Positions 25,912 to 40,295 of a stretch of 64,000 nucleotides of DNA are shown here, in pieces. Both the position numbers and the translations under genes were made by a program. Position 1 is the first letter of the stretch; every line of letters starts with the position of its first letter. The stretch lies in assembly GCA_949318235.1 (NCBI GenBank), contig OX439137.1, forward strand, positions 7,189,872 through 7,253,871. The letters are read 5' to 3'. The notes below the pieces were generated by a model. The model saw only the letters and a program-made list of their open reading frames with translations. It did not search any database and had not been told where the DNA came from. The stretch comes from Ecdyonurus torrentis. Its lineage: Eukaryota > Arthropoda > Insecta > Ephemeroptera > Heptageniidae.

Positions 25912-27519
25912 GTGATTGGTTTGCGCACTTCGATAACCCCCCATGATATATAATATAGGTATCATGGGTATAAGCTCAATAATGCCTTTAATATCGTTGG
26001 TGACGTGTCGTGTAACCCCTAATTAGATTTGCTAGACCACCCTTTAAGCGAATTTTTTTTTTTTTTTTATAAAAATAAAATGCATTTTGGACCAAGAAAT
26101 TTGAAAGACGTAAAAAAAAATTAATTTACAATTTTTTTTAGAGCCGTTAAAAAAAGAAATGCAAAATTCTGATTCATGTCAAAATTTTATCTTCCGTGGT
26201 TAAAAAAATGATAAATATTTTTGATGCAGAAAACATTAAAATAGTGCAAAATTTGGAGAAAACCCGTATTATTATATTATACCATGCAAAATAAAAATAA
26301 TCTTTATTCTCATATAATACATTTTACTTTTATTATTGAATTAGTTCAAACATAAGGAATTTTGTCCTAATTTTGCATTTATTGCACTTTTTTTCAATGC
26401 AGTTGAACTGACTAATTTAATTTAATTTCTGCATTATAGATCATTCTTTGAAAATATAGTTATATTGTAATAATTTAGATTATTAATCGTAGATCTTAAA
26501 TTTTTCCTGACTGACAATTTTTGTTTATCATTATTATTTTTAATTTAATATAAAATATAATTTTGTACACTCATATATCATATTAAAAGTATTTGTCGGT
26601 CGATTTTTATTACCTTTTGAGAACAACTTAAAAATTAGTTGTTGTTTTATCTTCAAAAAATACATTCTACCTTCTTTTGGACATTAAAAATAAAAAATTA
26701 AACTACAAACTGAAATATTCATAATATAATACTTAATTTTAATTAGATTGAATTTATAATGTAGTTTAAAAAAAACACGTAAGTTTATATGCACCTGTAT
26801 ATCTAAAAACACAAAAGATGTTGTAAGCATGACTAATATACACCATCATCAATTCCAACTAAATGAACTTTTTAGATTATTATTTTTTATTTAAGTATTT
26901 TTTTTCCCATATAAAAACGTAAAGAAAAACATAATAGAAGTACGTTGCACTCGTTTTATAATAAGTTAACATTTTAGGTAATGACGTGGATTTTTTTTTT
27001 TTTCTTTTTTTTAACTTGTCTTTGAAAAGAATTTTTAGTAATGACGTATATAGTTATATCTTTTTTATATATGATTGTGATTTTTTTTATACTTTTTTTT
27101 TTATTTTAATATTTTTTTTATATAACCTATTGTCTGCAGTAACATACACGATTTTTGTAAAAGATTATACGATTACCTATAAAATGAATACTCCAGAAAT
27201 TTTTATATTTAAAAAAATATATGAAAATAATAAGAGAGAAAAAAAAAATGGCAAAATAAACTCTAATTCAGGTGACAAAAATTTCTTCTAAACTTTCTTT
27301 ACGTTTACCACAATTACTCACGTTACCTCTGTTTGAAAGGGTACTATTTAAAGTCCCTAATAAAGATACGTATTTTGTGATTTAATTAGTTCTATAACTG
27401 TCAAAATATTCACTAAAATAGCAGCATACATTATGGTAAACATAAACTCTCAACAATGGGAAAAAGAAAAAAAATATGGGCTGGAATACTTGGAAAAATT
27501 TACTGTACTTGAGTGCCTT
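24736..27519. other. AT-rich DNA, no gene seen
   Basis: T and A tracts occur near 25,790-25,811 and 25,878-25,908. A mildly GC-richer patch lies at 25,555-25,680. The open frame at 26,986-27,291 is a Phe/Lys/Asn-rich product of AT-rich DNA and not a gene. Confidence 0.5.
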
Positions 27520-27730
27520 TTTTACACGTAAAAAATAAATTACGTTATTTATGCTGCAGTATGATTTATAGCATAAATAATACTAAATACTAACACTATA
27601 TTAATTATGTTGTATAAAACATTGTATTTTTGCTTTGTAACATAATTAAGAAGTACACGAAGCATAAATTATGCTGTATTGGAACAAACTGTGCTGAAAA
27701 GAAGGTAGCATAAACATTATGTGTTTTTGT
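27520..27730. repeat. GCATAAATTATGC motif family, copy
   Basis: Contains TTATTTATGCTGCAG, TATAGCATAAATAAT and AAGCATAAATTATGCTGTAT. It resembles the other members in word content and in its ACGTAAAAAATAAATTACG end. Confidence 0.4.
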
Positions 27731-28644
27731 AACGATTAATAAAGTTGCCCTATGAAACTGATAGAAAAAAAAAACATTTATTTATAAATAAAAACTTTAA
27801 TTATTAATAATTACCTTTACACTAAAATTGTTTTTAAGTATCGTTTAGGTATCCTGTATCAGAAAGTCATTATTATACAAGGGTGTAATTGTTGATGCAT
27901 AATTTTTTTTCCTTCATCTTGCTATAGAAAAATAATTGTTATCATTTAAAACAATGCTATTTTATAATTTGCTGCGTAAAGTTACAGTGAAAAATATTGA
28001 ATATGTGAATGCATCTTCGGAAAAAAAGTATTTGTGTCCAATTCATATGGATATATGCATCGTGGTATTATATGTAATTTTTCTTTTCTTCTTATTTTTC
28101 CTATATACTCTTCAATGCATGAATAAAATAACTATAAATATGTAACAATTTAAAGAATGTATATTATTATATATTCTGGAAAGAAATCAGACAAAAATTT
28201 ATTTTTAAACAGTCTTTTTAACGGATTTTAAAGAAAACTAAAAAAGAATACATTAAATTTATATAAAATTATATTTAAGTAATATCCTAATAAATTATAC
28301 TTCCGTATAATGAGTATCACACATACACACATAAAAAAAGAAGCTAATGTAGTTCCTCAAAGGTTAGGTATGCTATATAAAATACTTTTGCCTCTCAATT
28401 GAAGTTGCAGACAAGCGAATCGAATGGTGAGAATCACGATTTTTGTTATGTTTTGTGTTATATCACAAAAAAAAATATGAAAATCCAATTGAAAATTTTT
28501 TTTCGTGTCTTTTTTTTTTTTTTTTTTTTTCATGATAAAATTACCAAACTGATTGTTACTTTACTTGTATTGTTGTTAATTATGTGGGAAATTATTGTTA
28601 AAAAAATGTTAATTGTATATTATCTTGTGCTGAAAATGTCGTGA

Positions 28645-28675
<31 letters not shown>

Positions 28676-29039
28676 ACGTTTGCTTGTCATATTATATATT
28701 TTATTGAAGTGTTAACATCTTTGTATATATACGAAAGAGATTTTTGTAAAAGAAAAAAATTACACAAGGAAAATACCAATCATGTCTTTATATTAAACTA
28801 AATATACTTAATTTTATGTCATTCAATTGTTGATTTTCTTTTTAATTGATGATACTTAAAAAAATTAAAAAAGAAAAAATCTACAGAGCAATAAAAAAAT
28901 ATTACCGTAATTAGTTATCGACTTAATGCCGTCATCGTTCCAAAAAAAAATTAAAGAATTGAATTAAAATTTTTTTTTTGAAGTAATATATTGATCCAGT
29001 TTGCAGTTAGGTTTGTTCTATTGTATAAGGATTTAATTG

Positions 29040-29390
29040 TTAAAGGAATAGACCAGAAGAAAACATAAGCATTTATATCACAAACTACTTGTTGGGACTT
29101 ACATAAATAACTTTAGTTTATCTCCAAACCCAACTGTAGCTCCGTTATAGCAGTGATCAGAAAATTTCGATTTATGAAACCCGCACAACATTTTTTACTG
29201 ATTTTTGCATGTTTCTGACGTCAGAAACATGAATAGTCACGCAATTTAAATACTATACAGTATTTTCAAGTTCTCTCGTGGAGCTACATTAACATTCTGG
29301 TAAAAATTGTCATCAGTTTTGAAGATCCTATATATTTCGTGTTTATTCATTAAAAAGCACATTGTTGTTTTATGTGGTCTATGGCCTTAA
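29040..29390 (+). mobile_element. TTAA-flanked MITE, copy 1
   Basis: Starts TTAAAGGAATAGACC and ends GGTCTATGGCCTTAA, giving short inverted ends bounded by TTAA. Internally GTTTCTGACGTCAGAAAC is a perfect 18-bp palindrome. A direct copy about 85-90% alike by eye lies at 42,340-42,682. A TTAA boundary suggests piggyBac-type mobilisation, but no transposase is present. Confidence 0.75.
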
Positions 29391-29995
29391 GTATTTACAT
29401 GCCATTAATTTCTACAAGTTACATTTTATGTTTTGAAATCAATCTGTGTGCTGGCAAACATTTGGAATGCATATTTTATCAATATTTTCATGAAACTGTA
29501 TAAACCAGCTGGAATAAAATTAAAATATAGTCAAAAACAAAACCTGAAATTGGCAGCTTGAAAGAAATAATTCTCAAAGTTCTGAATTTTTCAGAATCAG
29601 GCAGTAAATTCTCTATCTCCCAACTTAAGTTTGTAACCCACAAATATTGCCAATTTTAAGTTACAGTCCTTTAATAAATAAATAATTATTGATAAAAAAT
29701 AAACAGTATACATTAATTATTGCATCAATTTATTATGATCAACGACATAATGCAAAAATTTCAATCACATCTGCTTATAAGCAATCCAATATCAATATTT
29801 ATATTTAAAACACGACGTAAAATGGACTTATGGTAATGGTTAAGCTATTGTAATTTTAAAAAGTAGTATTTGAATATAATAAAAATTCCATGCCCAAATA
29901 TATTTTATTTTCCACACTATAGTCAGATGGTTAAAAAAAATTAATAAGAGTTGTAGGAGAGTTTAATTAACGAAGAATTCCCATATAGATAAAAG

Positions 29996-29999
<4 letters not shown>

Positions 30000-30039
<40 letters not shown>

Positions 30040-30115
30040 TACTTATTAATCACGAATCAGTTTGTCGGTTATGACTTTGTTTATTTGTGCATACTAATAT
30101 CTCGATCATTAATCA

Positions 30116-30159
<44 letters not shown>
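30000..30159. repeat. Facing (GA)n and (CT)n runs
   Basis: A GA run at about 29,998-30,034 is followed 80 bp later by a CT run at about 30,117-30,159. The two are complementary and could form a hairpin in single-stranded DNA or RNA. Confidence 0.9.
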
Positions 30160-30163
<4 letters not shown>

Positions 30164-30428
30164 GTCTGTAAAGTCTTGCTCAAGTTGGTCTTGCTGAGGC
30201 AAAACCTGACCCGCCATCAACAATCATTTATCATCTTATAACCAGCCTAATATCATTAATTATTATTGTACCTTGTGTATGTATGTGCATGCACACCGTG
30301 GCTGCCTAATTAAAATAAATGTTAAACACAACATTAATTTAATATTTTATATTATATACATTTATTTATCTATTTATAATATATTTATTTATTTACACCC
30401 TGGTCAAAATAAAAGCAGACTTTTACAA

Positions 30429-30563
30429 CCGGATGCACCCCTTTTTTTGTAACTATTTTCCACATAATATATACATCAAAAATTGTCAAAATTGTTGAAG
30501 TTAATACGTGTTAAATTTTATTTCTATAACTTGATTAGAATGCGAGAAAAAGGGTGCATCCGG
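30429..30563. repeat. Short inverted repeat upstream of METTL9 exons
   Basis: CCGGATGCACCC at 30,429-30,440 is inverted as GGGTGCATCCGG at 30,552-30,563. The outside sequence CCCTGGTCAAAATAAAAG just upstream resembles a Tc1/mariner-type end but has no clear partner. Confidence 0.45.
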
Positions 30564-30993
30564 ATGATCGTTATTAACTGAGAGGCATTAAAATTATGCT
30601 ATAAATTTTTTTTTCCAAGACTTAATTGACCTAAGAAAATTATATTATGCATAGTCAGATTTAGAGAAAAACAGCATTAAATCTAGGGGAACATTGTTAC
30701 TAAATTGTTTTAAGGAATACATGATTTTTTTTAAATTTTTTTTAAGATAAGGGTTTTAATTACTGACATCTTTTACTAAAAAATATGTGCAATGTTAATT
30801 ATCTTTTTGTTTATTTTAACTGGAGTTTATCGGGGAGTCTGACAAAAGAAAAAAAAGAAAATGTTTTTTTTTTTTTTTTTTTTTGCTGCATACTGCACAG
30901 ATTTAGGACCCAGTCCCAAACTTTATTTTGGTTTACCAGACATACTTTTACGTGTGTATAAGATTTAATATCGTCCACATTATATGTCCTTAG

Positions 30994-32961
<1,968 letters not shown>

Positions 32962-33521
32962 CTTGAAAACTTGTATAAGAAACTCGACGTAAATTGATAA
33001 AATTTAAAATAATTAAACACGATATCTCGTGTGGTTTGTTTATTATACAGTTGGCACGCGTCTTAAATAAATAAATAAATGTAAAATCAACAAAAATAAA
33101 TAAAATAATAAATAAATATAAATAAATAAATGTAAAATCCGCAAAAATAATATAAAAACAAATAATAAATCAAAATATGGAAATTAATAAAAATAAGTCT
33201 TTAAAGTCACTTTTATTTTACGGTTGATATATTTTTACATGCGTCCAAAATATTGCTCAATAAATTCAATAATATATATTTATCATAAATTATTTATTAC
33301 TTTTTTAATAATTTTTAAAATCAGACGCGTGCCTATACTCACTGTTAGGAAATTAAACTCTACGTATATATAGGCCTATATATATCTAAAACAATATTAT
33401 TTTGTGTTTTAAGTAAACAAAATAATCAATTTCACTTTTGGCATACATGAATTAGGTTCTATCGTTTTGCTTGATATTTTAAAAGAGCTTGGATGATTTT
33501 TCTTTGTTTTTAATTATTTAC

Positions 33522-33565
<44 letters not shown>

Positions 33566-33584
33566 CATGGTGTAATTCCTTGCC

Positions 33585-34616
33585 GGCGCCACACAATCTG
33601 ACTATCAGACTTTCTCGCGATTCGCACAATCTGACTATCAGACTATCTCGCCGTTTGCACATTCTGACTATCAGACTTTCTCGCGGTTTTGATGTGAAAA
33701 ATGAAGTTAAATAAGTTGTAATGAAAAAAAAAAAAAAAAAATTAAACTTTTTTTTTAAAATTTAAAATTTATGTCATTGAAAACAAATATTATTCGTTAC
33801 AATAATAATAAATAATTAATATTTCTTGAAAATATAATTTTTTATACGGATTATATTATAAATAATTACGATATTTTATAAATCAATTACGTATTATCTT
33901 TTATATACATATTTATACCAATTTTTTTTAATTAGATTTGTTTTTTCCTAAAAAAAATTATTTTAATAAAAGAAAAAATTACAATTTGAATTTTTCAGAG
34001 ACTATTAGTTAATAATGTAGTAGTTTTACGTAAACAAGACAAAAAAATCCAACTTCTCTTTCAATCAAACAGGGCACAGTCAAAAATATAAATATAAGAG
34101 GTAATAGTACAAAGTCTAATATCTCTATTTTATAAGCAAAATAAGCGTTCCATTCAGTTGAGGTCTGTTCATCAGTCAGTGCAGTTCTAGTAAAGCTGTT
34201 TTTTTTTTTAGCTTTAAAGTTTTTTTTTATACCAGTTTAATATTAAATTAAATTCTGTGACATATGAATGTTAATTAATGATATAATATTATATCATTTA
34301 AATTTAATATTAAACTGGTATAAAAAAATAATAAAGAATAAAATCAAAAATACATATTACAAAAATAATTGTGTTGCTTTATGTAACTTGTGAACTAAGT
34401 GTTAAAATGTAATATTATTAATTAATAACTGCTACTATTTACACAAAAAAGTTAATAAACAACATTATTCATGGCCTTCATGGGGTAAGTCATCATAAAA
34501 ATTTCTGATACTCACTTTGTGCGTGAATGTCTGATAGTCACTTTGTGTAAAACGACATAGTCAGATTGTGCGAACGGCGAGAAAGTCTATATAATAGTCA
34601 GATTGTGTGTACGCGC
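33585..34616. mobile_element. Element with 33-bp terminal repeats (family B)
   Basis: At the left end (33,591-33,690) three tandem units of exactly 33 bp begin CACAATCTGACTATCAGACT and end TCTCGCG plus 4-6 bases. At the right end (about 34,505-34,610) degraded units lie in the opposite orientation (GTCAGATTGTGCGAACGGCG). The interior is AT-rich and non-coding, with its own inverted repeat around 34,228-34,327 (TATACCAGTTTAATATTAAA). It lies about 620 bp downstream of the METTL9 stop. It resembles a non-autonomous DNA transposon with arrayed transposase sites. Confidence 0.65.
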
Positions 34617-34848
34617 TAAATTATTATTATTATTTCTCTGAGATGCTAATAATTCTACAAAATTACATGAAAATATTAAAATGGTTTTGAAAAATCTTAT
34701 AAATAAATAATAGCAATAATAAAAAAAAAAAAACTCAAGCTTTTTTCAAAGATGCAATAAAATGTGCTATATTATAGAACCTAACTTTTAAAAAGGATTT
34801 TGCTTTTTTTTTTTTTTTTTTTTTGCTTTTTTTGCTTTTTTTGCTTTT

Positions 34849-34882
<34 letters not shown>

Positions 34883-35784
34883 CTAATAACAGGTAGTAAA
34901 TATGCAGTGCTATAATCCTATTACATTGCTACTATTATTAAAAAAAAAAAAAAAGTACTGAAAATTTTAACTAAAAAAATTACAACAAAAATATTATCAG
35001 TGATTAAATGATATAAACATCACCATAAAGGTGTACTTTAAGTCAAATGTCATATCTTGCCACAAGGTTAATTTTTTTGTCTTCTGATATTTTGTTGTTG
35101 ATATCTGTTTTTGTTATTAATTTTTAGAATGTTAATTGTTTTATCAAGAATTGTGTGTGTGTTTAATTTCCAAGCGTTGTTCGAATTTATTTTTAACATC
35201 ACAATAATATATAAAAAAAAAAAATTACTAAATATAAATGTGGTATTTGGACTATATGGCTACCACTTTTAGGACATGTTCTCTGTCCTAAAAATGAGTT
35301 CATGTCAGTCATATTCTAAAAGGTTGACAAATGTGAAGTCCATGTCATAAAAAATACCCCCCCCCCCCCACCTCCTGTACAGTTTTTACTATAGCCAGAA
35401 AACTTTTAGTTTCCATTATTGCAAAAATATATTGCCCATTTCAAATGGTATTTTTTTTTTTAAATAAACAATTATTTAAGAAATTGTACGTCCCTAGCTG
35501 GCACGGACTATATTCCATCAAGACTCACTGTCAATGTTATACATTGACAAAGTTCTGTGGAATTATTATCATACATGGGCTGACCACAGTCTAAATACAA
35601 GGCCCAGCATTTTGCTATATATGACATGACTTTAGTGCCTATAAGCTCAAGTATCACACATATTATTTAGTATACAGTATAAGAATGTATTTAAAAAAAA
35701 AAGTTTGATAGTAAAAACACGTAGATTAATTTTGTTTTTTCTGGGGATGTGATTATTAGCTATAACAACATCTTTTCAGAAGAG

Positions 35785-35843
<59 letters not shown>
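35785..35843. repeat. Poly-A tract
   Basis: An uninterrupted A run of about 59 bases, the longest homopolymer in the window. No retroelement body is recognised immediately upstream on the plus strand. Confidence 0.97.
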
Positions 35844-35844
<1 letters not shown>

Positions 35845-36030
35845 CAATCCAGCTGTACAAAGAGTTGCAACATAATATGAGTTGAAATTTATCCCTTACA
35901 ATAATAATGCGTAAAATTCCCCAATTTTTTAATTCTGTTTGTTTGTTTGTTTGTTTGTTTTTTCTTCTTCATCTGTCGTATCTTTATTTATTAAGTATTG
36001 CAAAGCTGATTGCTCCTTTAAAACACATGA

Positions 36031-36345
36031 AAGAATAAATGTATTAGGAAAAAGTCGTCTAGAGAAAAATCACCGTGGCACAGCAAATGACAGTGTGCTA
36101 TGCACAATGCTCACGTCGTCTCTAAACCAATATGCAAACCAAAATTCCCCTTTTTTTTTAATGAAGCTCACTTATTTCTACAGAGCAATATGAGCCACTT
36201 ATATATGCTTATAAATTTTCTTTCAACCTGGATTTTCTCTTCCACGGCATCCCTGTTAGTGTAAACTCATACTATATCTACCATTCCCCAATTTTTTCTA
36301 ATCAATCTATGTGTTTTTCTATCAAATATTTTAATTACCATCATA
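36031..36345. mobile_element. Diverged relic of the 58.5 kb pLTR element
   Basis: Begins AATAAATGTATTAGGAAAAA, jumps to GACAGTGTGCTATGCACAAT, CAATATGCAAACCAAAATTC and ends near CCAATTTTTTCTAATCAATC / TTTTTCTATCAAAT. These blocks occur in the same order in the pLTR at 59,284-59,819, downstream of its ribozyme. The hammerhead core is absent here, so this copy lacks self-cleavage capacity. Confidence 0.7.
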
Positions 36346-36662
36346 TATTGAAGTATGATATTGAAAATCAAATATGGCATCTACTATATTACTGCCATGA
36401 TTAATCAAGGCATCACTTTTCTTGTCACATTAAGTTGGTATTTGTCAACTATATTTTTAGTTTGTATTATTTTTAATGTGATTCCTATTTTTTTACATCA
36501 CATATTTCATATTATTTTGAAAATGTATTGTAATGTATGAGAATAAAAAGGTATTCAGTGGAATGTTTTTTTATATCCATTCATCAGTATTTAAATCTCT
36601 TAAGAAAATTATACTTTAAAATCTAAATCATGTTTATTATAGCTTCTGTATCACATGCTTCT

Positions 36663-36682
36663 CCCCCCCCCCCCCCCCCCCC
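36663..36682. repeat. Poly-C run
   Basis: Twenty consecutive C residues in strongly AT-rich surroundings. A shorter C run lies near 35,358-35,370. Confidence 0.9.
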
Positions 36683-36779
36683 ATAATTCTATTAGCATGC
36701 TCAACTTGATGTATTTTTTTTTTTAAATAAAAGGTAAATATTTTTAATTTAGCCTATTATCACAGTCTAAAAATAGGCA

Positions 36780-37005
36780 ACCCAATGAGTACCTAACCAC
36801 AATAATGTTAGCAAATTTATTAACATTAATATTAACATTGATAAAGATGATTTGAGGTTAACGCCCCTCTATACTTCAGTTAATTAAAGGGTCGTCACAC
36901 TCTACACATTTTAATCAATGTTAATATTTTTATTAAATTGCCATCAAAATCTTTGTGTAGTTACTGACTTCATTGTGGTAAGGTATACTGCTTGTTGGTT
37001 TCCCT
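36780..37005. mobile_element. CTTGTTGGTTT foldback family, diverged copy
   Basis: The ends (AACCCAATGAGTACCTAACC and GGTAAGGTATACTGCTTGTT) and the internal TTCAGTTAATTAAAGG follow the layout of the copies at 37,340-37,620 and 50,450-51,025. Confidence 0.4.
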
Positions 37006-37339
37006 ATTCTTATTTTCTTTGAAAATCTAAATCGAAATGGTTTTTATTTCATATTAATGAAAAATCAACTTTTTTTTTGTCAATTTAATTATTGTGTTTA
37101 TTTCTATGTTGATCTTGCTTATTGGGTTACTGATGCATCCCTGAATACTGTGGCATCTTGTTCTACCCTCGGTAGTAATAATTTATTTACGTGAGTAAAA
37201 ATAAATTAAGTTGTGGAAAAGGCTGTGAAACAGAAGCTGATAAACTTGAGTATGGTTTACACTTTACAATATTTTTAATTCAGCAAAATGCCATTCAAGT
37301 AAAAAGCATTAGGTTTGAACTGCATAAATGTTATCCAAA

Positions 37340-37620
37340 GAAAGAATAGGAAAACTAACTATAGTGCCTTACCATGATGTTGCTAGATAAAGATCTTGAT
37401 GGCACAGTTAACATAAATATTTACATTTGATTAAGATGTACCAAGGGTGACAGCCCTTCAGTTGCTAAGAGTGTAATGCTTACTGATCACACTCTAAACA
37501 TATCTGAAGAAGAGAGCCTTCGCCTTTGAAAGGTCTTAAGCAATGTAAATTTTTTGTTTTGTTTTGTGCTATCCAGGTTCACCTTTGTACTTTATCATGA
37601 TAAGTTGCTTGTTGGTTGCT
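37340..37620. mobile_element. CTTGTTGGTTT foldback family, copy
   Basis: Inverted ends run from GTGCCTTACCATGATG to TTATCATGATAAGTTGCTTG. The right arm holds CTGAAGAAGAGAGCCTTCGC and CTTTGAAAGGTCTTAAG; the left arm carries the inverted counterpart around GGGTGACAGCCCTTCAG. Non-coding. The paired arms are the same as those at 50,450-51,025. Confidence 0.6.
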
Positions 37621-37645
37621 TTTTTTCTTTTCTTTGATAATACAG

Positions 37646-37800
37646 TTAACTCTTGATTTTGTGAAATCGCAAGGGATCCAGAAAATGGTCACAAAATTTA
37701 ATTACTTAAAATGGAGAACTTTAACATTGCTATTTGAAGTCTGCTATGGGCCCAACTGAGCATTTCACAAAATCAAGAAATTCACAAAATTGAACTACAG
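37646..37800. mobile_element. Short TIR element, CTTGATTTTGTGAAAT ends
   Basis: CTTGATTTTGTGAAAT at the left is inverted as ATTTCACAAAATCAAG at the right. The same ends bound the larger element at 45,872-46,555. Confidence 0.55.
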
Positions 37801-38243
37801 AATTGAATTGGATATTTGGCAATCCAAACCAATCCAAACCAAAACCAAATAAGATTTTTTTTTTTTTTTCAATTTAATTATTAATTGAAATGCATTTTGC
37901 TTTTATGACATAAAGTAATGTTGAAATAAAAATGTCATTATTTGAACTCCACTTTAGTGGCTATACCAGCAAGATATTCACCTATTATATGGTGATTCTA
38001 TAATTATATGGTTAAATATAACTGATACCTATTTCATCATTTTGCTAATTTTCAAAATAACGTTTTTCTATATTATAATGTTGTTCCTTTTTCCTTATAT
38101 TAGTGTAATACAGGGATATTAAAAATATGGATAGTTAATTTTAGAGGTATACAAGAGTAAAAGGGTACAACCAGGGTTAATTATTTGTTGTGTTAAAAAA
38201 ACAAAAACAGGTTTAATAGAATTAATTTAATTTTGTTATATAT

Positions 38244-38285
<42 letters not shown>

Positions 38286-40000
38286 CTTTGACCAATCAAA
38301 TTTTTTTAAACATGATACGTTTTTTTTTTTATGGTATCATAATGCTCCTATAGGAGCAGCATCCTTACCATTGAGTGACTTCCAGCTTTTATGTGTATAC
38401 TGTAAGCCAGATATCAATGTAAACTCAATGGTTACTTGATTGTGCAACCACTATAGTCCTGCAAAAATATAGCAATTTGGCCATCTTCCGGTTATACCTA
38501 TTAAACCATATATCAAGGCCCTATCTCTTTACAATGTTAATTTAAGTGACACTGATGCACACTTCTTTTTACAAAAATTGATACATAAGTGCATTGTAGC
38601 ATGGATGAAGGAAGCAATTTCTGTGGGGGAGCTATACTGTATATAGTGACAATGACTATAAATCAATTGTTTAGTTCAATTTTTAACTATTTCTTTGTTG
38701 CTGTACATAAATTATATGGATATGTAAATCAGGAAAATTAAAGCTTTGTATTTTTTTTTCTTAATTGAAATTATAATGTATTAAAAATAGTTCTAGTGGT
38801 CAGAAAATTCTAAAACTCTTCTACTGACTCAAAATTTTACTTTGTAATCAATCAATAACTATTGTAAAATATTCCTGAATTCTTTCTTGCATTATTGTGT
38901 TGAATTCAATGTGTGTGTTATTATTATAATTTTTTCTTTCCATTGAGTATGTGAGGCTATCTCTTATGTAAAACCAGACTTTATATAATTTTATTTCATT
39001 CATTTATTGTTTCCTTTTTTTTCCTTTTTTTTTTTTTTTTTTTTATATACAAAATATTACATAAAATGAATGTTTAATGTCTGGATTTGAATTATGGTAT
39101 GGCCTCATATCATTATGAATTAACTTATTGTGTATTCCATTTTTTTCTTACTTTCTGGTTTATTTTTTACAAATTATACTACGAAAGCAGATATTGTTTT
39201 ATTATAGCCTACAGTATAATATGTTTATCTAAAAAATTTTAAATTCTTCCATTCCATTTTTCTCCTATTGTAATGTTAATTTGTTTAAAAATTAGGATTT
39301 TTAAACCTGTTAAAAATATTTTTTTTCAAAAGGGTATATTTAATGAAAGAAAATGTATTGTTATATGATGGTATAGGAAATCTATACAAAGGTTATTCAA
39401 TAATTGTTGTTTCAAATGGGTGTTACCTACCGTCAAACAAGTTTTGACGAACTTTTGTAAAATCTTAAAACACGTATATTATACTGTAAGTGTATCTAAT
39501 ATTCCTTATATAAAATTATCAAGTGTCCGTGCAAAATTGTTTAAAAAAAAATGTACAAAAAATATTCTTTTAGAGAATAATTCGTACCCCATTGCTAAAT
39601 AGATAGAAAATTTAGAGGGAGTGCACCTTTTTCTGTGCCTTTCTGTGAATGGCTTGCAAGCTATATACCCATAACATTCATTATGTATTATGTGCTTTAA
39701 TTTTTAAAAGTCTACTATACTTAAAATGAACTGATAAATCATGAGATGTGCCCATTGTGCATACATAACATATACACATGTTGTATGTCTCTTAAACCTT
39801 TTACAAACACTATATTAGCTCAGTTACTTATTCTGTATAACTCCACAAAACCAAGTAGATTCTAAATCAATTGAAAGAAAAACAACAACAGGCAAATGCA
39901 TTTCTGTCAATGATTTCACATTTAAAAGAAATTGAATTTATGTAAAAAAAAAAAAAAAAAAAAACATTCATCAGGAATTTAATAATAAAGAAAAGGATAG
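37801..40000. other. AT-rich DNA, no gene seen
   Basis: T tracts occur at about 38,251-38,279 and 39,025-39,043. A slightly GC-richer patch at 38,340-38,640 has no recognisable coding content. Confidence 0.5.
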
Positions 40001-40295
40001 AGATACCAGCAAGGGCCTTACCACAGTAGAAGTTCTATGGAAAGGTTGGGGTCTCACATGGCACAGAGTTATATAGTTATAAATGTTTATATCATTGAGA
40101 GTTTTTGTAATATAGTTATGACACTATCAATCAAACACACGGCTCTGTGATGTGCTCAAGTAATTTTCTTCTTTGGATGTCATTATACAATATCATAAAA
40201 GCTCTGTTATAGAAACATTTATAACTAAAACTGTGTGCCACGTGAGACCTCAAACTTCAAACTTCTACTGTGTTAAGGCCCTTGCTATAGTATCT
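40001..40295. mobile_element. Foldback MITE
   Basis: AGATACCAGCAAGGGCCTTA at the left mirrors TAAGGCCCTTGCTATAGTAT at the right. Pairing continues inward through ACAGTAGAAG / CTTCTACTGT and TCTCACATGGCACA / TGTGCCACGTGAGA. Non-coding. Confidence 0.7.
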
